A stretch of 28,043 nt of DNA from Pseudomonadota bacterium (GCA_022360105.1 JAKSDL010000504.1:1-28043); one strand, 5' to 3'. Shown: positions 8,101 through 16,723, numbered from the stretch's first letter. Notes: a model not told the origin generated them from the letters alone. Translations and numbers: made by a program.

Positions 8101-11100
8101 AGTATTTGCTTGATACCGGAAGAAAACTGAACCGTTCCCCTGAGATGATCTAACCAATAGTCCGGATTCAGAACCTGTTCGCTTTTAATCCAATCTCCAG
8201 TGACATTTGAAATATAGGGGATGGACGGTTCCTTAAATTGAACTTTTAAGACAGCCTTCTTGAAGTCTTGAAGCACCGGCTCCAGCATATGGGAATGAAA
8301 AGCGTGTGAGGTATGAAGAATAACACAATCCTTTCCGGCATCCTTCAAATCTTTTTGGACACTATTGATGGCATTGGTTTCCCCTGCCAAGACACATCTG
8401 TTTGGTGTATTAACTGCGGCCAGTGACAATCCTTTTGTTAGAAATGGACGTACTTCCTGCTCAGAGAGCCTGACAGAAAGCATGGCACCACCCGGCAAAG
8501 CCTGAATAAGTCTCCCTCTTTCTGCGACCAATCTTAGCGCTTCTTCCAGGCTCATCACACCAGCCATACAAGCCGCGGTATATTCTCCAATGCTATGACC
8601 TATCATACACTGGGGTTCAACACCATAGGCTATCCAAAGTCTGGCGGTGGCATATTCTATCGCGAATAATACTGGCTGTGTATAAACGGTCTGGATTATA
8701 TTGCGAGCAGCATCTTCAATTTGTCCCGGATCAGGATAAATTACTTTCTTTATATCAAGACCTGACTGGTCCAGTAATATCTCAATACACTGATCCATCT
8801 CTTTTTTAAACAAAGGCTCATTTTCATAAAGATCCCTTCCCATGTCCACATACTGCGCTCCTTGACCGGGAAACATGAAAGCAACCGGTCTGCTGCTGGC
8901 AGTTGTTTGAGAGAAAGTCATCTGTACAGGATCTTTATTGGCCAGCACATCGATAGCGTCTTCCCGGTCTTTACACATAACAATGCATCGATGATTAAAC
9001 TCTTGTCTGCCATTTTGCAGCGTATGGGCAATATCCGTCATCCGATACGCAGGCTGTTTTTCTGCCATCAGGAATTCAAGCAGATTGTTGACTGTGCGCT
9101 GGAGAGACCCTTGTGTTTTCGCTGATAAAGGAAGAATATGCCAGGCAGCTGCTTCTTTTAAATCAGGTCTTAAAGGTGCCTCTTCCAAAATGGCATGAGC
9201 GTTGGTGCCGCCAATGCCAAAGGAACTTACACCTGCTCGCAACGGGTACCCATTAGAAGTGAAATCTCTAAGTCGATCCGTGATAAAGAACGGACTGTTC
9301 TCAAAATCGATGCCCGGATTGGGATTTTCAAAATTAGCCAACGGAACCAACTGCTTGTTTTTTAATGTTAATGCAGTTTTAATCAGCCCTGTTACACCGG
9401 CGGCGGCGTCTAAATGACCAAGATTGGATTTAACGGCACCTATCGCACAATCACCGGTTTGTGGGCGACTTTCTCCATATACCTTGGACAAAGCACGAAT
9501 TTCTATCGGGTCTCCCAAAGGAGTACCCGTACCATGACTCTCTATATATCTAATTGTATTAGGATCAACACCGGCAACTTCGAGTGCTTCCCGAATCACA
9601 TTTACCTGCCCTTCAACACCGGGAGCTGTATACCCTGCCTTCATCGAACCATCGTTGTTGGTTGCGGTACCTTTTATGATTGCATGAATAGTATCCCCAT
9701 CCTGGATGGCATCTTCCAGCCTTTTCAAAACGACCAGTCCCACTCCCTGACCTGGTACAGTTCCCTGGCCAAGAGCATCAAAAGGTCTACAATGCCCGTC
9801 GGGAGAAAGAATGCCGCCTTTTTCGTAAAAATAGCCCTCACAGGTAGTTCCTATCACAGATACACCCCCTGCCAGAGCCATATCACATTCCAAATGATTA
9901 AGGGATTTGCAGGCTGAATGGACCGTCACCAGGGAAGTGGAACAAGCAGTTTGGGTAACGACGGCAGGTCCCTTTAGATTTAATTTATAAGCAACACGCG
10001 TACATAGAAAATCCTTTTCGTTGCCAATCATTATTGGAAAGTCCCCTGTGGAATTCAAGGATGTTGTGTTTTCCTCCAATCCAAAGCGATAGCTGTTAAA
10101 CCCACTTCCGCCGAAAACACCTATTTTGCCGGGATAACGGGATGGATCGTAACCAGCCAGTTCAAGGGCTTCCCAGGAGCACTCCAGAAATAGTCTTTGT
10201 TGCGGATCTGTATAGTCAGCCAACTTGGGATTAAATCCGAAAAAGTGCGAATCAAAAAGCTCCGGAGCGCGCATCACTCCTTTTGCCTTTACATAATCGG
10301 GATGAATCAGATCCTCCCTGTTTACCTCAGCAGCCAGCAATTCTTCCTCAGAAAAATGGGTAATCGATTCCACCCCACCCAATAGATTCTGCCAAAGTTC
10401 TTCCACGGAATCAGCACCGGGAAAACGGCCTACCATGGCAATAATAGCAATATCTCTATTGTTCCTGGGTAATGATTCTGCTTTTTCCGTTATCTCTTTA
10501 TCGATTTTTTTTACATCTGATTGGAAGTCAGAACAAAACTCGGCAAAGGATTGAATTGTAGGATATTCAAATAGATCAACGACATTAGTCGGTTTTTTAA
10601 TATGTTTCGGCAGTCTTTTATACACCTGGAGCATTAACAGAGAGTTGCCTCCCAGATCAAAGAAATTGTCCGAAATGCCAATTTCATCCCGACTTAAAAC
10701 ATGTTTCCAAATATCTTTTAGTTCAAGTTCAACAGTTGATTTTGCTTGTTTGGACTGTTTATTTCCAACAGAAGTCTCAGAATCAGGTGTCGGCAAAGCC
10801 GTAATGTCAGTTTTCCCACTCAAATTCATGGGAAACTCATCCATCAGCACAAATGCTGCCGGAATCATAAAATCCGGCAGTTTGCTTTTCATAAAAAGTT
10901 TAAGGCGGTCCAGGGAGAAAGATTTCTTATCCTGTACAATTAAATACGCAATAAGCCTGTTTAAGCCAAATTTATCTTTGGAAGGGATCGCAAGGCACGA
11001 CTGAATGCCTGGATATTGCTTAATAACTGTGGTTAGTTCTCCAATTTCAATACGGTATCCCCTGATTTTTACCTGATGGTCATTTCGACCAAAGCATTCA

Positions 11101-13715
11101 ATGCTGCCATCTTCCAATAACCGAGCAATATCGCCACTTTTATACAATAAGTCGGCAGCATCATTGTTAAAGGGATTTTTTACAAAAGATGCCGAAGTTT
11201 TTTCAGACAGGTTGATATACTCTCTAGCCAGTCCAATCCCTCCGATACAAAGCTCTCCCTTAACTCCGATGGGAACAGGATTAAGATCCTCATCCAAGAC
11301 ATGTATGGTCGTGTTTAAAATCGGTCTCCCAATTGTTATGGGTTTTTCTATATCACTAATTTCCGCATAGCTTGCCCAAATTGTGGCTTCAGTGGGACCA
11401 TAATTGTTAATCAACTGACATCTCGAATACCAGCGATTCGCAAGATCTTTGGAGAGCTGCTCACCTGCCACAATGATCATTTCCAAATCCGGGATTTCGT
11501 CTTCTGGCAAGTATTCCAGCGCAGAAGGGGTAATAGTAATATGAGTAATTTGCCTTTTGATTAAAGTCTTGAGCAAGTCGGGCCCTGGAAGGATCTTTTC
11601 TGAATCTTCAAGCACCAGATGAGCACCAGTCCCCAGTGCCATGACAATTTCAGCCAAAGAAGCATCAAAGTTAAGGGAAGCAACCTGCAATATTCTGTGT
11701 TTATGGTTGACTCCCAAAAGCCTGATTTTTGATTCTACAACATTTGCCAGTCCTTTATGTTCTAACAGCACACCTTTTGGTTTCCCCGTAGATCCGGAGG
11801 TGTATATTACATATGCAGCGTCAGAGCCATCCAAATGTTGAATCCGAGAAAACGGATCCAGCACGTCTGAATCAATGCTTGCCCTGTCTATGGTGTCTAT
11901 AGTAATGAGATCGACCTTACTACTTTGAAGATTTTCGATATGATCCTCTTTTGTAATAACGTATTGTGCCGAAGAATCTTCAATCATAAAATTTAATCGC
12001 TCAGCAGGATAGCTTGGATCGAGCGGTAAATAGACTCCTCCAACTTTCCAAATAGCAAGCAAAGATATGATCAGGTCATGACATCTCTCCATGCACAAAC
12101 CGACTATCATTCCCTTTTGAATACCCTTTTTCAAAAGAAACTCGGCCAACCTCTGTGATTCGACGTTCAAGGCATTATAAGATAAAGATTTATCATGGTA
12201 TGAAACGGCTGTTTGTTCCCCAAATTGTTCAATAACCCCTTGAAATACAGCTAAAAATGTCTTGTATTCCAATTCTTTCTTCAGAGAGTTTTTAGTTGTC
12301 AAAGCAAGAATTTCCTGCTGGTTATCAAACAAACTTAAGCGACCGATTTTTTCTTCTCTATGGGAGATGACACTCCTTGCAAGAGATCGAAAGCTCAAAG
12401 CCATGCGTTTGATTGTAGATGGCGTGAAAACGTTCGAATTGTAGTCAAAAAACAGCCTTAACCTAGTTTTAAGGTTAACTATCCTAAGCGATAAATCAAA
12501 TTCATTGGGAATTAACTTGTTAACCATTTTCATTCGGAAACTCCCCATATCCCAAATCTCATCACCACTCTCATTGCAGCTTATAATGGGATTGCTTGAG
12601 TTTTCGAAACTGTTTGGTTCTTCCCAGCTGAACAATGTCTGGAATATCGTCGGAACGCCCGACTCGCGAACCAGATTTAATTTATCTACCAGATAAGGAA
12701 AAGGAACTTCCTGGTGATCGCGAACCAGTTTAACTTCGCTTAATACTTCTTTTAAGAATTTGTTAAATTCCGAGTTTCTTTCCAACTCGGCCTTAACAAC
12801 GACCGTATTGACAAAGTACCCGATAACCCTTTTGAATGCTCCGCGAACTCTGCCGGCCACTGGTGAGCCTATAAGGATTTCATTTTGATTCGTATATCGA
12901 TACAAGAAGACGAAGTATAGAGCCAAAAAAAGTACATAAGGAGTTGCTCCCTCCTTCATTGAAATTATTTGGAGTTGCTTTAAGTCATCACTGCCAATAT
13001 CAAGCGAGGTGGTTGCTATGTTATAATCAAGAGGGGATCGATTTGGCTCATCGACTGGAAGATCCAGAATAGGTAGCTCCCCTTCAAATTTAGAGCGCCA
13101 GAATTTTAAAGAATCTGACCATTTGCCTTCTTTGATCTTATAATGTTGCGAATCTACAAACGAAGAATAGGTATCCTCAGGCTCGGCAATAGAAATTGGT
13201 TTATCTGAATTGAGACTTCCATAAACCGTTTTTAAATCATTTATGAGGATCATGATCGACCACAGATCCGAAATCATGTGATGAATAGTCAAAGAAATGT
13301 AAAAATGACTCTCCGCTACCTCGATAATCACCCATCTGCATAAGGATTCTCTTTCAAAATCAAATGGAGCGAATGTTTCTTTTCTAATAAAGTCTTGAAT
13401 TTTATTCTTATTCCAGTTAGTTGCATTCAATATTTCGACTGAAGGATTCCGTCGAGAATGCACAATTTGCTTAATGGTGTTTTCAGAACCTGTGAAAGAA
13501 GTGCGGAGCATTGGATGCATGGAAGTAATTTTCCCGATCGCTTCCTTTAGCTTTTCGACATCAAGCGTATCGTTCACTTCCCATGTAAAGTTGCCGTTGT
13601 AAGCACCGCTTTCCGGAGACAATTCATTTAAGAACCAAAGAGAGCTTTGCCCCAGCGATAAAGAAAACTCCGCCCCATCTGTTGCAGCTGCGCTTTTTGT
13701 ATCATCAGAGTTCAT
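5142..13715 (-). CDS. Hybrid NRPS-PKS, C-A-PCP-KS-AT-KR-ACP-TE (2857 aa)
   Basis: A complete one-protein assembly line. Domains by residue: condensation about 15-465 (HHMISDL, 145-151); adenylation 485-975 (A3 YTSGSTGKPKG, A5 NNYGPTEATIW, A7 YKSGDIARL, A10 Lys968); peptidyl carrier 995-1065 (GGNSL, Ser1025); ketosynthase 1085-1512 (Cys1258, His1394, His1434); acyltransferase 1610-1900 (GHSIGE, Ser1708; HAFH 1804-1807, malonyl-type); ketoreductase 1975-2420 (GGLGSIG 2234-2240; Tyr2396, Asn2400); acyl carrier 2505-2575 (Ser2540); type I thioesterase 2600-2857 (GASFGG, Ser2681; Asp2708; His2835). All catalytic residues I looked for are present. There is no dehydratase, enoyl reductase, methyltransferase or epimerase. 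Expected chemistry: one amino acid is acylated, extended by malonate, reduced to the beta-hydroxy acid and released. The product is unknown. The carrier domains need a phosphopantetheinyl transferase from elsewhere. No clear Shine-Dalgarno precedes the ATG. Confidence 0.97.
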   Translation of the reverse strand: MNSDDTKSAAATDGAEFSLSLGQSSLWFLNELSPESGAYNGNFTWEVNDTLDVEKLKEAIGKITSMHPMLRTSFTGSENTIKQIVHSRRNPSVEILNATNWNKNKIQDFIRKETFAPFDFERESLCRWVIIEVAESHFYISLTIHHMISDLWSIMILINDLKTVYGSLNSDKPISIAEPEDTYSSFVDSQHYKIKEGKWSDSLKFWRSKFEGELPILDLPVDEPNRSPLDYNIATTSLDIGSDDLKQLQIISMKEGATPYVLFLALYFVFLYRYTNQNEILIGSPVAGRVRGAFKRVIGYFVNTVVVKAELERNSEFNKFLKEVLSEVKLVRDHQEVPFPYLVDKLNLVRESGVPTIFQTLFSWEEPNSFENSSNPIISCNESGDEIWDMGSFRMKMVNKLIPNEFDLSLRIVNLKTRLRLFFDYNSNVFTPSTIKRMALSFRSLARSVISHREEKIGRLSLFDNQQEILALTTKNSLKKELEYKTFLAVFQGVIEQFGEQTAVSYHDKSLSYNALNVESQRLAEFLLKKGIQKGMIVGLCMERCHDLIISLLAIWKVGGVYLPLDPSYPAERLNFMIEDSSAQYVITKEDHIENLQSSKVDLITIDTIDRASIDSDVLDPFSRIQHLDGSDAAYVIYTSGSTGKPKGVLLEHKGLANVVESKIRLLGVNHKHRILQVASLNFDASLAEIVMALGTGAHLVLEDSEKILPGPDLLKTLIKRQITHITITPSALEYLPEDEIPDLEMIIVAGEQLSKDLANRWYSRCQLINNYGPTEATIWASYAEISDIEKPITIGRPILNTTIHVLDEDLNPVPIGVKGELCIGGIGLAREYINLSEKTSASFVKNPFNNDAADLLYKSGDIARLLEDGSIECFGRNDHQVKIRGYRIEIGELTTVIKQYPGIQSCLAIPSKDKFGLNRLIAYLIVQDKKSFSLDRLKLFMKSKLPDFMIPAAFVLMDEFPMNLSGKTDITALPTPDSETSVGNKQSKQAKSTVELELKDIWKHVLSRDEIGISDNFFDLGGNSLLMLQVYKRLPKHIKKPTNVVDLFEYPTIQSFAEFCSDFQSDVKKIDKEITEKAESLPRNNRDIAIIAMVGRFPGADSVEELWQNLLGGVESITHFSEEELLAAEVNREDLIHPDYVKAKGVMRAPELFDSHFFGFNPKLADYTDPQQRLFLECSWEALELAGYDPSRYPGKIGVFGGSGFNSYRFGLEENTTSLNSTGDFPIMIGNEKDFLCTRVAYKLNLKGPAVVTQTACSTSLVTVHSACKSLNHLECDMALAGGVSVIGTTCEGYFYEKGGILSPDGHCRPFDALGQGTVPGQGVGLVVLKRLEDAIQDGDTIHAIIKGTATNNDGSMKAGYTAPGVEGQVNVIREALEVAGVDPNTIRYIESHGTGTPLGDPIEIRALSKVYGESRPQTGDCAIGAVKSNLGHLDAAAGVTGLIKTALTLKNKQLVPLANFENPNPGIDFENSPFFITDRLRDFTSNGYPLRAGVSSFGIGGTNAHAILEEAPLRPDLKEAAAWHILPLSAKTQGSLQRTVNNLLEFLMAEKQPAYRMTDIAHTLQNGRQEFNHRCIVMCKDREDAIDVLANKDPVQMTFSQTTASSRPVAFMFPGQGAQYVDMGRDLYENEPLFKKEMDQCIEILLDQSGLDIKKVIYPDPGQIEDAARNIIQTVYTQPVLFAIEYATARLWIAYGVEPQCMIGHSIGEYTAACMAGVMSLEEALRLVAERGRLIQALPGGAMLSVRLSEQEVRPFLTKGLSLAAVNTPNRCVLAGETNAINSVQKDLKDAGKDCVILHTSHAFHSHMLEPVLQDFKKAVLKVQFKEPSIPYISNVTGDWIKSEQVLNPDYWLDHLRGTVQFSSGIKQILRKPDIALLEVGPGRVLRTLSVQNLEKTKDHVAVSSIRHLTSRHSDREYILASLGRLWLHGVKINWEKLNSSTKRYRVPLPTYPFERRRHWISKENKPTLSTAKIPNLGDWFYLPTWKQTYHSHRFSDKIDLPYAMKWLVFVDRMGFGKRIAESLRENDQQVIEISMGSQFRRIENHWYQINPNQAADYEELAKVLQARGYIPQKIMHLWSLIGQEYWGLEYFNSLQEVGFYSLINLIKAFEVADLKRLMQIQVVSDNMQEVQGNEQLSPGKATILALVNTLHLEYPHLYCQSADISIPDANSKEADDLIPRLIREIGLFGDDRIIAYRNEYRWVQAFEKRYCEPISQNAIQLKRGGVYLITGGLGSIGLMVAEYLAKTVMAKIALLGRSPFPQKSDWQKCIELNSESESILNKIEQLKQMERYGAQILVLEADVSNENQMETAVERIEEHFGQINGVFHAAGDIGDQTFHKINKLNPDVCERQFNPKVNGAFVLENIFKNKQVSFIMMFSSLSCITGGVDFTAYAAANHFLDCFAKLLDRYSPIRWITVNWDGWKTKDDQDLYFLMSREEGVEVLHRILSQNFTTQLIISTIDLYNRLSRLKSKSVLLSAEREPTQNISLPLTAASEEETYVAPRNDIEHKISQIWQEFLDIERISIHEDFFELGGDSLMAVRLIAKLGEVFPGAVTEKSILEESTIAGFSKAVQCRLDLQESSIASQQLDHFESLIQIQKGDPAKRRLFLVHPGGGFVFNYIALAKNLKNSQPLYAFQSRGIKDISKLLHSVEEMADFYLSEMISLQPTGPYLLGGASFGGLVAYEMAGKLLKKEKEVDLLVLIDTPGPNTAHEGSFQSDAEIAFLLFGRSLPLEKSTFESLGSEELVNYIVTTNNSIDTGYELSEDFVKNCIDIAKTHLKAMKAYVAKPYAKEILFFKHTEALPEYSLHPERDWIDLAEHGVTVIKIPGNHYTMNLEPNVKSIATALTKKLGE

Positions 13716-13762
13716 AAATCTATAAAATGTAATATACGCCTAACCCGGTAATTATTACATTT

Positions 13763-13791
13763 TCTATAAAGGCTGGTTATTAAAGTGACAA
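13763..13791 (-). promoter_or_regulatory. Probable sigma70-type promoter of the NRPS-PKS gene
   Basis: On the minus strand TTGTCA (13791-13786) and TATAGA (13768-13763) are separated by 17 bp. Transcription would start near 13756, about 40 bp before the ATG at 13715. The -35 box lies within the inverted repeat at 13780-13811, so binding there would block the promoter. Confidence 0.55.
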
Positions 13792-13811
13792 ACCTTCTTA
13801 TGTCACTTTAA
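13780..13811. promoter_or_regulatory. Perfect 11-bp inverted repeat over the NRPS-PKS promoter (operator candidate)
   Basis: The arms TTAAAGTGACA (13780-13790) and TGTCACTTTAA (13801-13811) are exact reverse complements around a 10-bp centre. Overlap with the -35 box suggests an operator for a dimeric regulator. A transcription terminator is less likely, because the stem is AT-rich and no T-run follows it on either strand. No candidate DNA-binding regulator gene is present in the window. Confidence 0.6.
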
Positions 13812-14001
13812 CAGCAAACAGAAAAGCAACTACAAAAGTCTTCTTAGGCGAGTAAATTGATCTTGATTCCAGTGGAAGAAAGAGGAATTGGTTTTTTTTT
13901 AAACTGATATATACACAAATTTAAATTTCAAATATGAAATAACGTTAACATACTTCAAAAAACAGACTAATTGTTTGCATCAATGTGAACAGTAAATTGT
14001 T

Positions 14002-14625
14002 TTATTTTCGATAATTCGAATTTAGTTGCTCTTCCGAATACTTTTGAGAAGGATAGAACCCTTGTAGTTCATATGGTGTATTAGGTATTGCAATCATGAA
14101 GAATCCCATTTCTAACGGTTTATCAGTCTCCGGCCACCACTGGTATTGTTTTGACCAAACGCCATTAGGATTTTCCCGAACATCTTGACAGAGAATAACT
14201 CCTACTTTTTTCCCTTTTATGTCTTTGTATTTTTTTATAAATCCCTCGATACGAGCAAACTTGAAAAAATCCGGAATGTAATGTGCGACAACCCGACCTT
14301 GATCACAGCGTTGAGGGACATAGATAAATGTTAACGGAAACTCGGAAATTGGACGCTCTGTGGTTTTATGATGAAACTCAATTAATGCATCCTTGAACAG
14401 TTTTTCCTCTTGTTCTTTGGGAAGCCCTTCTGCTTTTTCCGCAATTTTTTGATAGAACTTTACTGCTTCTTTAGCCCGACTCACAACATCTTGGGGTGAG
14501 TATCCTGCAAAGTATTCATATACTTGTTTTGCTGTATATTTGGGTCGAGTTTCTTGTGCAATCGTGTATGAAACCAATGCCATGTTCAATGCAATCACAA
14601 CGACAACTTTTGTTAGTATTTTCAT
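14002..14625 (-). CDS. Secreted Cache-like single-domain protein
   Basis: The frame is open to 14805, but I place the start at ATG 14625 because it begins a clear signal peptide (MKILTKVVVVIALNMALVSY, then TIAQ before the mature protein); the upstream extension is basic and unlike a leader. The product is about 207 aa. The mature part has a long helix (KEAVKFYQKIAEKAEG...) followed by a PAS/Cache-like sheet region with QRCDQGRVVAHYIPDFF and YQWWPETDKPLEMGFF, reminiscent of sCache_2 ligand-binding domains of chemoreceptors. There is no transmembrane or signalling domain after it, so it would be a free periplasmic ligand binder or accessory protein. A broken paralogue lies upstream at 15010-15502 on the same strand. 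The Cache assignment rests on pattern only. Role unknown. Confidence 0.7.
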   Translation of the reverse strand: MKILTKVVVVIALNMALVSYTIAQETRPKYTAKQVYEYFAGYSPQDVVSRAKEAVKFYQKIAEKAEGLPKEQEEKLFKDALIEFHHKTTERPISEFPLTFIYVPQRCDQGRVVAHYIPDFFKFARIEGFIKKYKDIKGKKVGVILCQDVRENPNGVWSKQYQWWPETDKPLEMGFFMIAIPNTPYELQGFYPSQKYSEEQLNSNYRK

Positions 14626-15009
14626 TCTAAAGTCCGGGGTTTCAAATTTTAAGTTCAATACCAGAAGAAATCCGGTCTGTATTTTTAACAAAATTGACAT
14701 CTTTCGAGGCCATCGCAAGTAGATTATTTTGAATTTCCTTAAACTTTTTAGGAAGTTGCGGCTATTAACCACATATATGATTAAATTACAAAAATCAAGC
14801 AGCACTGAATCATATTTGTCTAATAGGTTCCTAATTGTTTTTTGTTGATTTGTAACCGAAGGTTTTCGATTGTCTTGTATGGGAGGGGCTATCTATAGGA
14901 TATTGTGCGAGAAGAATAGATGTGGAAGATCGATGCCGAAGGATAAAATAACAATGAATAAAACATCAGGGTTTAACTTTTGACAGGTCCACACAATCAT
15001 TCTATTCAA

Positions 15010-15502
15010 CTATTCAAGAATTTCGTTCAATTCAGTTTCACTATATTTATTTGTAGGATAGTAGCTTTGACTTGATAAACCGAAGCAGGGATATTCACAG
15101 TGTACACGCCCATGCTTAATGGTTTGTTCGTTAATGGCCACCATTGTTTTTGCCCCCCCCTCAGACATCCGGACTCTTTTCCAGTTTTTCACAAAGATCA
15201 ACCCCAATTTTTTCCCATTAACGTCCTTATAAATTTTGATAAACCCGGGCCTGGCTCATGACCTCAAAAAACTCTTTGATTGGATGAGCTACAATTCTAA
15301 GCTGATCACAACGAAGCAATACAACATAAGGGTGAAACACAGAATCAATACCATCAAATACTTTAGAGTTCGATAGAAACTCTTTTAATAATTCGGCCGC
15401 TAAAGCCTCTTCATCGGGCTTGGCAAGAGTTGAAAGCTCCGAGGTATGTATTGAGAATAGATCTGCGGCTGAATTGGTGTATTCGACTATTGATTTGGGT
15501 GA
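15010..15502 (-). pseudogene. Frameshifted, 5'-truncated paralogue of the Cache-like protein
   Basis: Three minus-strand frames carry consecutive pieces similar to the gene at 14002-14625. The first runs from SPKSIVEYTN to LLRCDQLRIVAHPIKEFF and SQAR. A second frame continues GFIKIYKDVNGKKLGLIFV. A third gives KQWWPLTNKPLSMGVYTVNIP, matching YQWWPETDKPLEMGFFMIAIP. The second frame resumes with SYYPTNKYSETELNE, matching FYPSQKYSEEQLN. At least three frameshifts are needed: near 15245-15255, at the run of eight C at 15153-15160, and near 15080. No signal peptide or start remains upstream of a stop at 15503-15505. It is therefore a decayed duplicate. Confidence 0.8.
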
Positions 15503-15937
15503 TCACTAAAGATCTCTCTTTAATTTATTGGACTCCTAATTCAGACCAATGTTGTTTCAATTAAAGAAACACAGATTTTAGGGTTTGGTTTAGCCTTGTT
15601 TATCAGGCAAATACAAGCTTTTATCCCGGTTTTGAATGCGTTATCGGTTATCAGTACACCGATAACGGATATCCGGTAACTGAACACTATAAACCATGCG
15701 AATTTAGCGTTGGATGGTATGAACTGGAAAACCAACACATTTAAAAAACCCTAAATATGTGTGAAGAAAGACAACATCAAACAACCAACCTGCTGATTTT
15801 ATAATTTGATGACAGCTTGGAACAAAATTATACCAACATCCTATAAACGGACCCGCAATATTTATTCAATAAAAGGACTTAAAACATTAAGAGATGTATT
15901 TTGTTTAAGCAGTTTGAAGGTAAGCAGAAATAATGCA
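15503..15937. other. Gene-free spacer with a heptamer repeat
   Basis: AT-rich stretch between the Cache-like pseudogene and the binding-protein gene. It contains the heptamer-type inverted repeat at 15640-15675 and a small GTTTC-N7-GAAAC palindrome at 15554-15570. The short open frames that cross it run through the repeats and show no protein character. I see no RNA gene. Confidence 0.5.
15640..15675. repeat. Second copy of the GTTATCGGT heptamer inverted repeat
   Basis: GTTATCGGT (15640-15648) is the exact reverse complement of ACCGATAAC (15658-15666), with a 9-nt centre. The self-complementary CGGATATCCG follows at 15666-15675. The sequence belongs to the same family as 981-1101, including the flanking GATATCC and GTAACTGA-like words, but lacks the long tandem run. 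Confidence 0.7.
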
Positions 15938-16690
15938 CTACATTTGATATCCAACAAAACTTTCAATAATCTTCTTGTAGTCACCACGCTGCTTAAATAG
16001 AGCATTGGCAGCGATTAGATTTCTCATTTTGTCTTTTGATAGAGAGAATACGGAGAGTTGTAACCAAATGCTTGATTTTCGAAGGATAAAGGTGGAGCTG
16101 TAATTATCTGAAAAATTGTTTCTTTTCATTAGATACTGAATTGAAACATGATCTCCAACTACAACATCGAGTCGTTTTTGAAACAGCATTGATATTATAA
16201 TACTGTAATTTCTAAATGATTGTTTAAACAACGATCGATCATTGTCAAATTTTTGGCTGATTTTTTTACCACGCACTATTCCTATCCGTTTGCCGAAGAG
16301 ATCGTCATAGGAAAATACAGGATTGCTTTTTATCGATACGGCAATTGACTGAACAGCAAACATTTCCGTGATGTAGATGATGTTTTCACTATCTTTCTCA
16401 GGCCGTACCTGGAAGCTCATGTCAATTTTTCCATGCTTTAAATTCTGTAAAACACGAGCGTGCGGTGCTATAGTCGTTTGAAACTTGATGCCGGTGTGAT
16501 CGGTAAACAGCCGAATAATCTCTATCCAAATGCCTTTTAGCTGACGTTCCGGAGAATCATTGACTACGGATTGTTGATAGTAGCCCCAAGGCTCGGAATA
16601 ATCGACCTGAACATGAATGGGATCTCCAAAAGTCGGCAGCGGTAGGATAAATGTGGTGAGAAAACCGAATATCCGGATAGTGTTTTTCAT
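15938..16690 (-). CDS. Periplasmic substrate-binding protein, family 3-like
   Basis: A 250-aa exported protein: signal peptide about 1-22 (ending PLPTFG), then a mature domain resembling bacterial family 3 extracellular solute-binding proteins. Visible family-like elements are EPWGYY near the mature N terminus, LKGIWIEIIRLFTDHTGIKFQ, LKHGKIDMSFQVRPEKDSE, and the second-lobe segment YDDLFGKRIGIVRGKK followed by LDVVVGDHVSIQYLM. The natural ligand (often an amino acid) cannot be predicted. No ABC permease or ATPase gene is nearby. Instead, the gene starts 33 bp after the receiver-kinase gene at 16724-17971 on the same strand, so it may supply a signal rather than serve uptake. No clear Shine-Dalgarno precedes the ATG. 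Confidence 0.82.
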   Translation of the reverse strand: MKNTIRIFGFLTTFILPLPTFGDPIHVQVDYSEPWGYYQQSVVNDSPERQLKGIWIEIIRLFTDHTGIKFQTTIAPHARVLQNLKHGKIDMSFQVRPEKDSENIIYITEMFAVQSIAVSIKSNPVFSYDDLFGKRIGIVRGKKISQKFDNDRSLFKQSFRNYSIIISMLFQKRLDVVVGDHVSIQYLMKRNNFSDNYSSTFILRKSSIWLQLSVFSLSKDKMRNLIAANALFKQRGDYKKIIESFVGYQM

Positions 16691-16723
16691 TCAGGAAGAT
16701 ACAAAAAAGAAGTGGTCAAAGGC

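Noticed and set aside
9414..9917. 167-codon plus-strand open frame inside the NRPS-PKS gene
   Set aside because: It is antisense to the highly conserved ketosynthase domain, which explains its openness.
15541..15738. 65-codon minus-strand open frame
   Set aside because: It runs through the heptamer inverted repeat and has no protein-family character or ribosome site.
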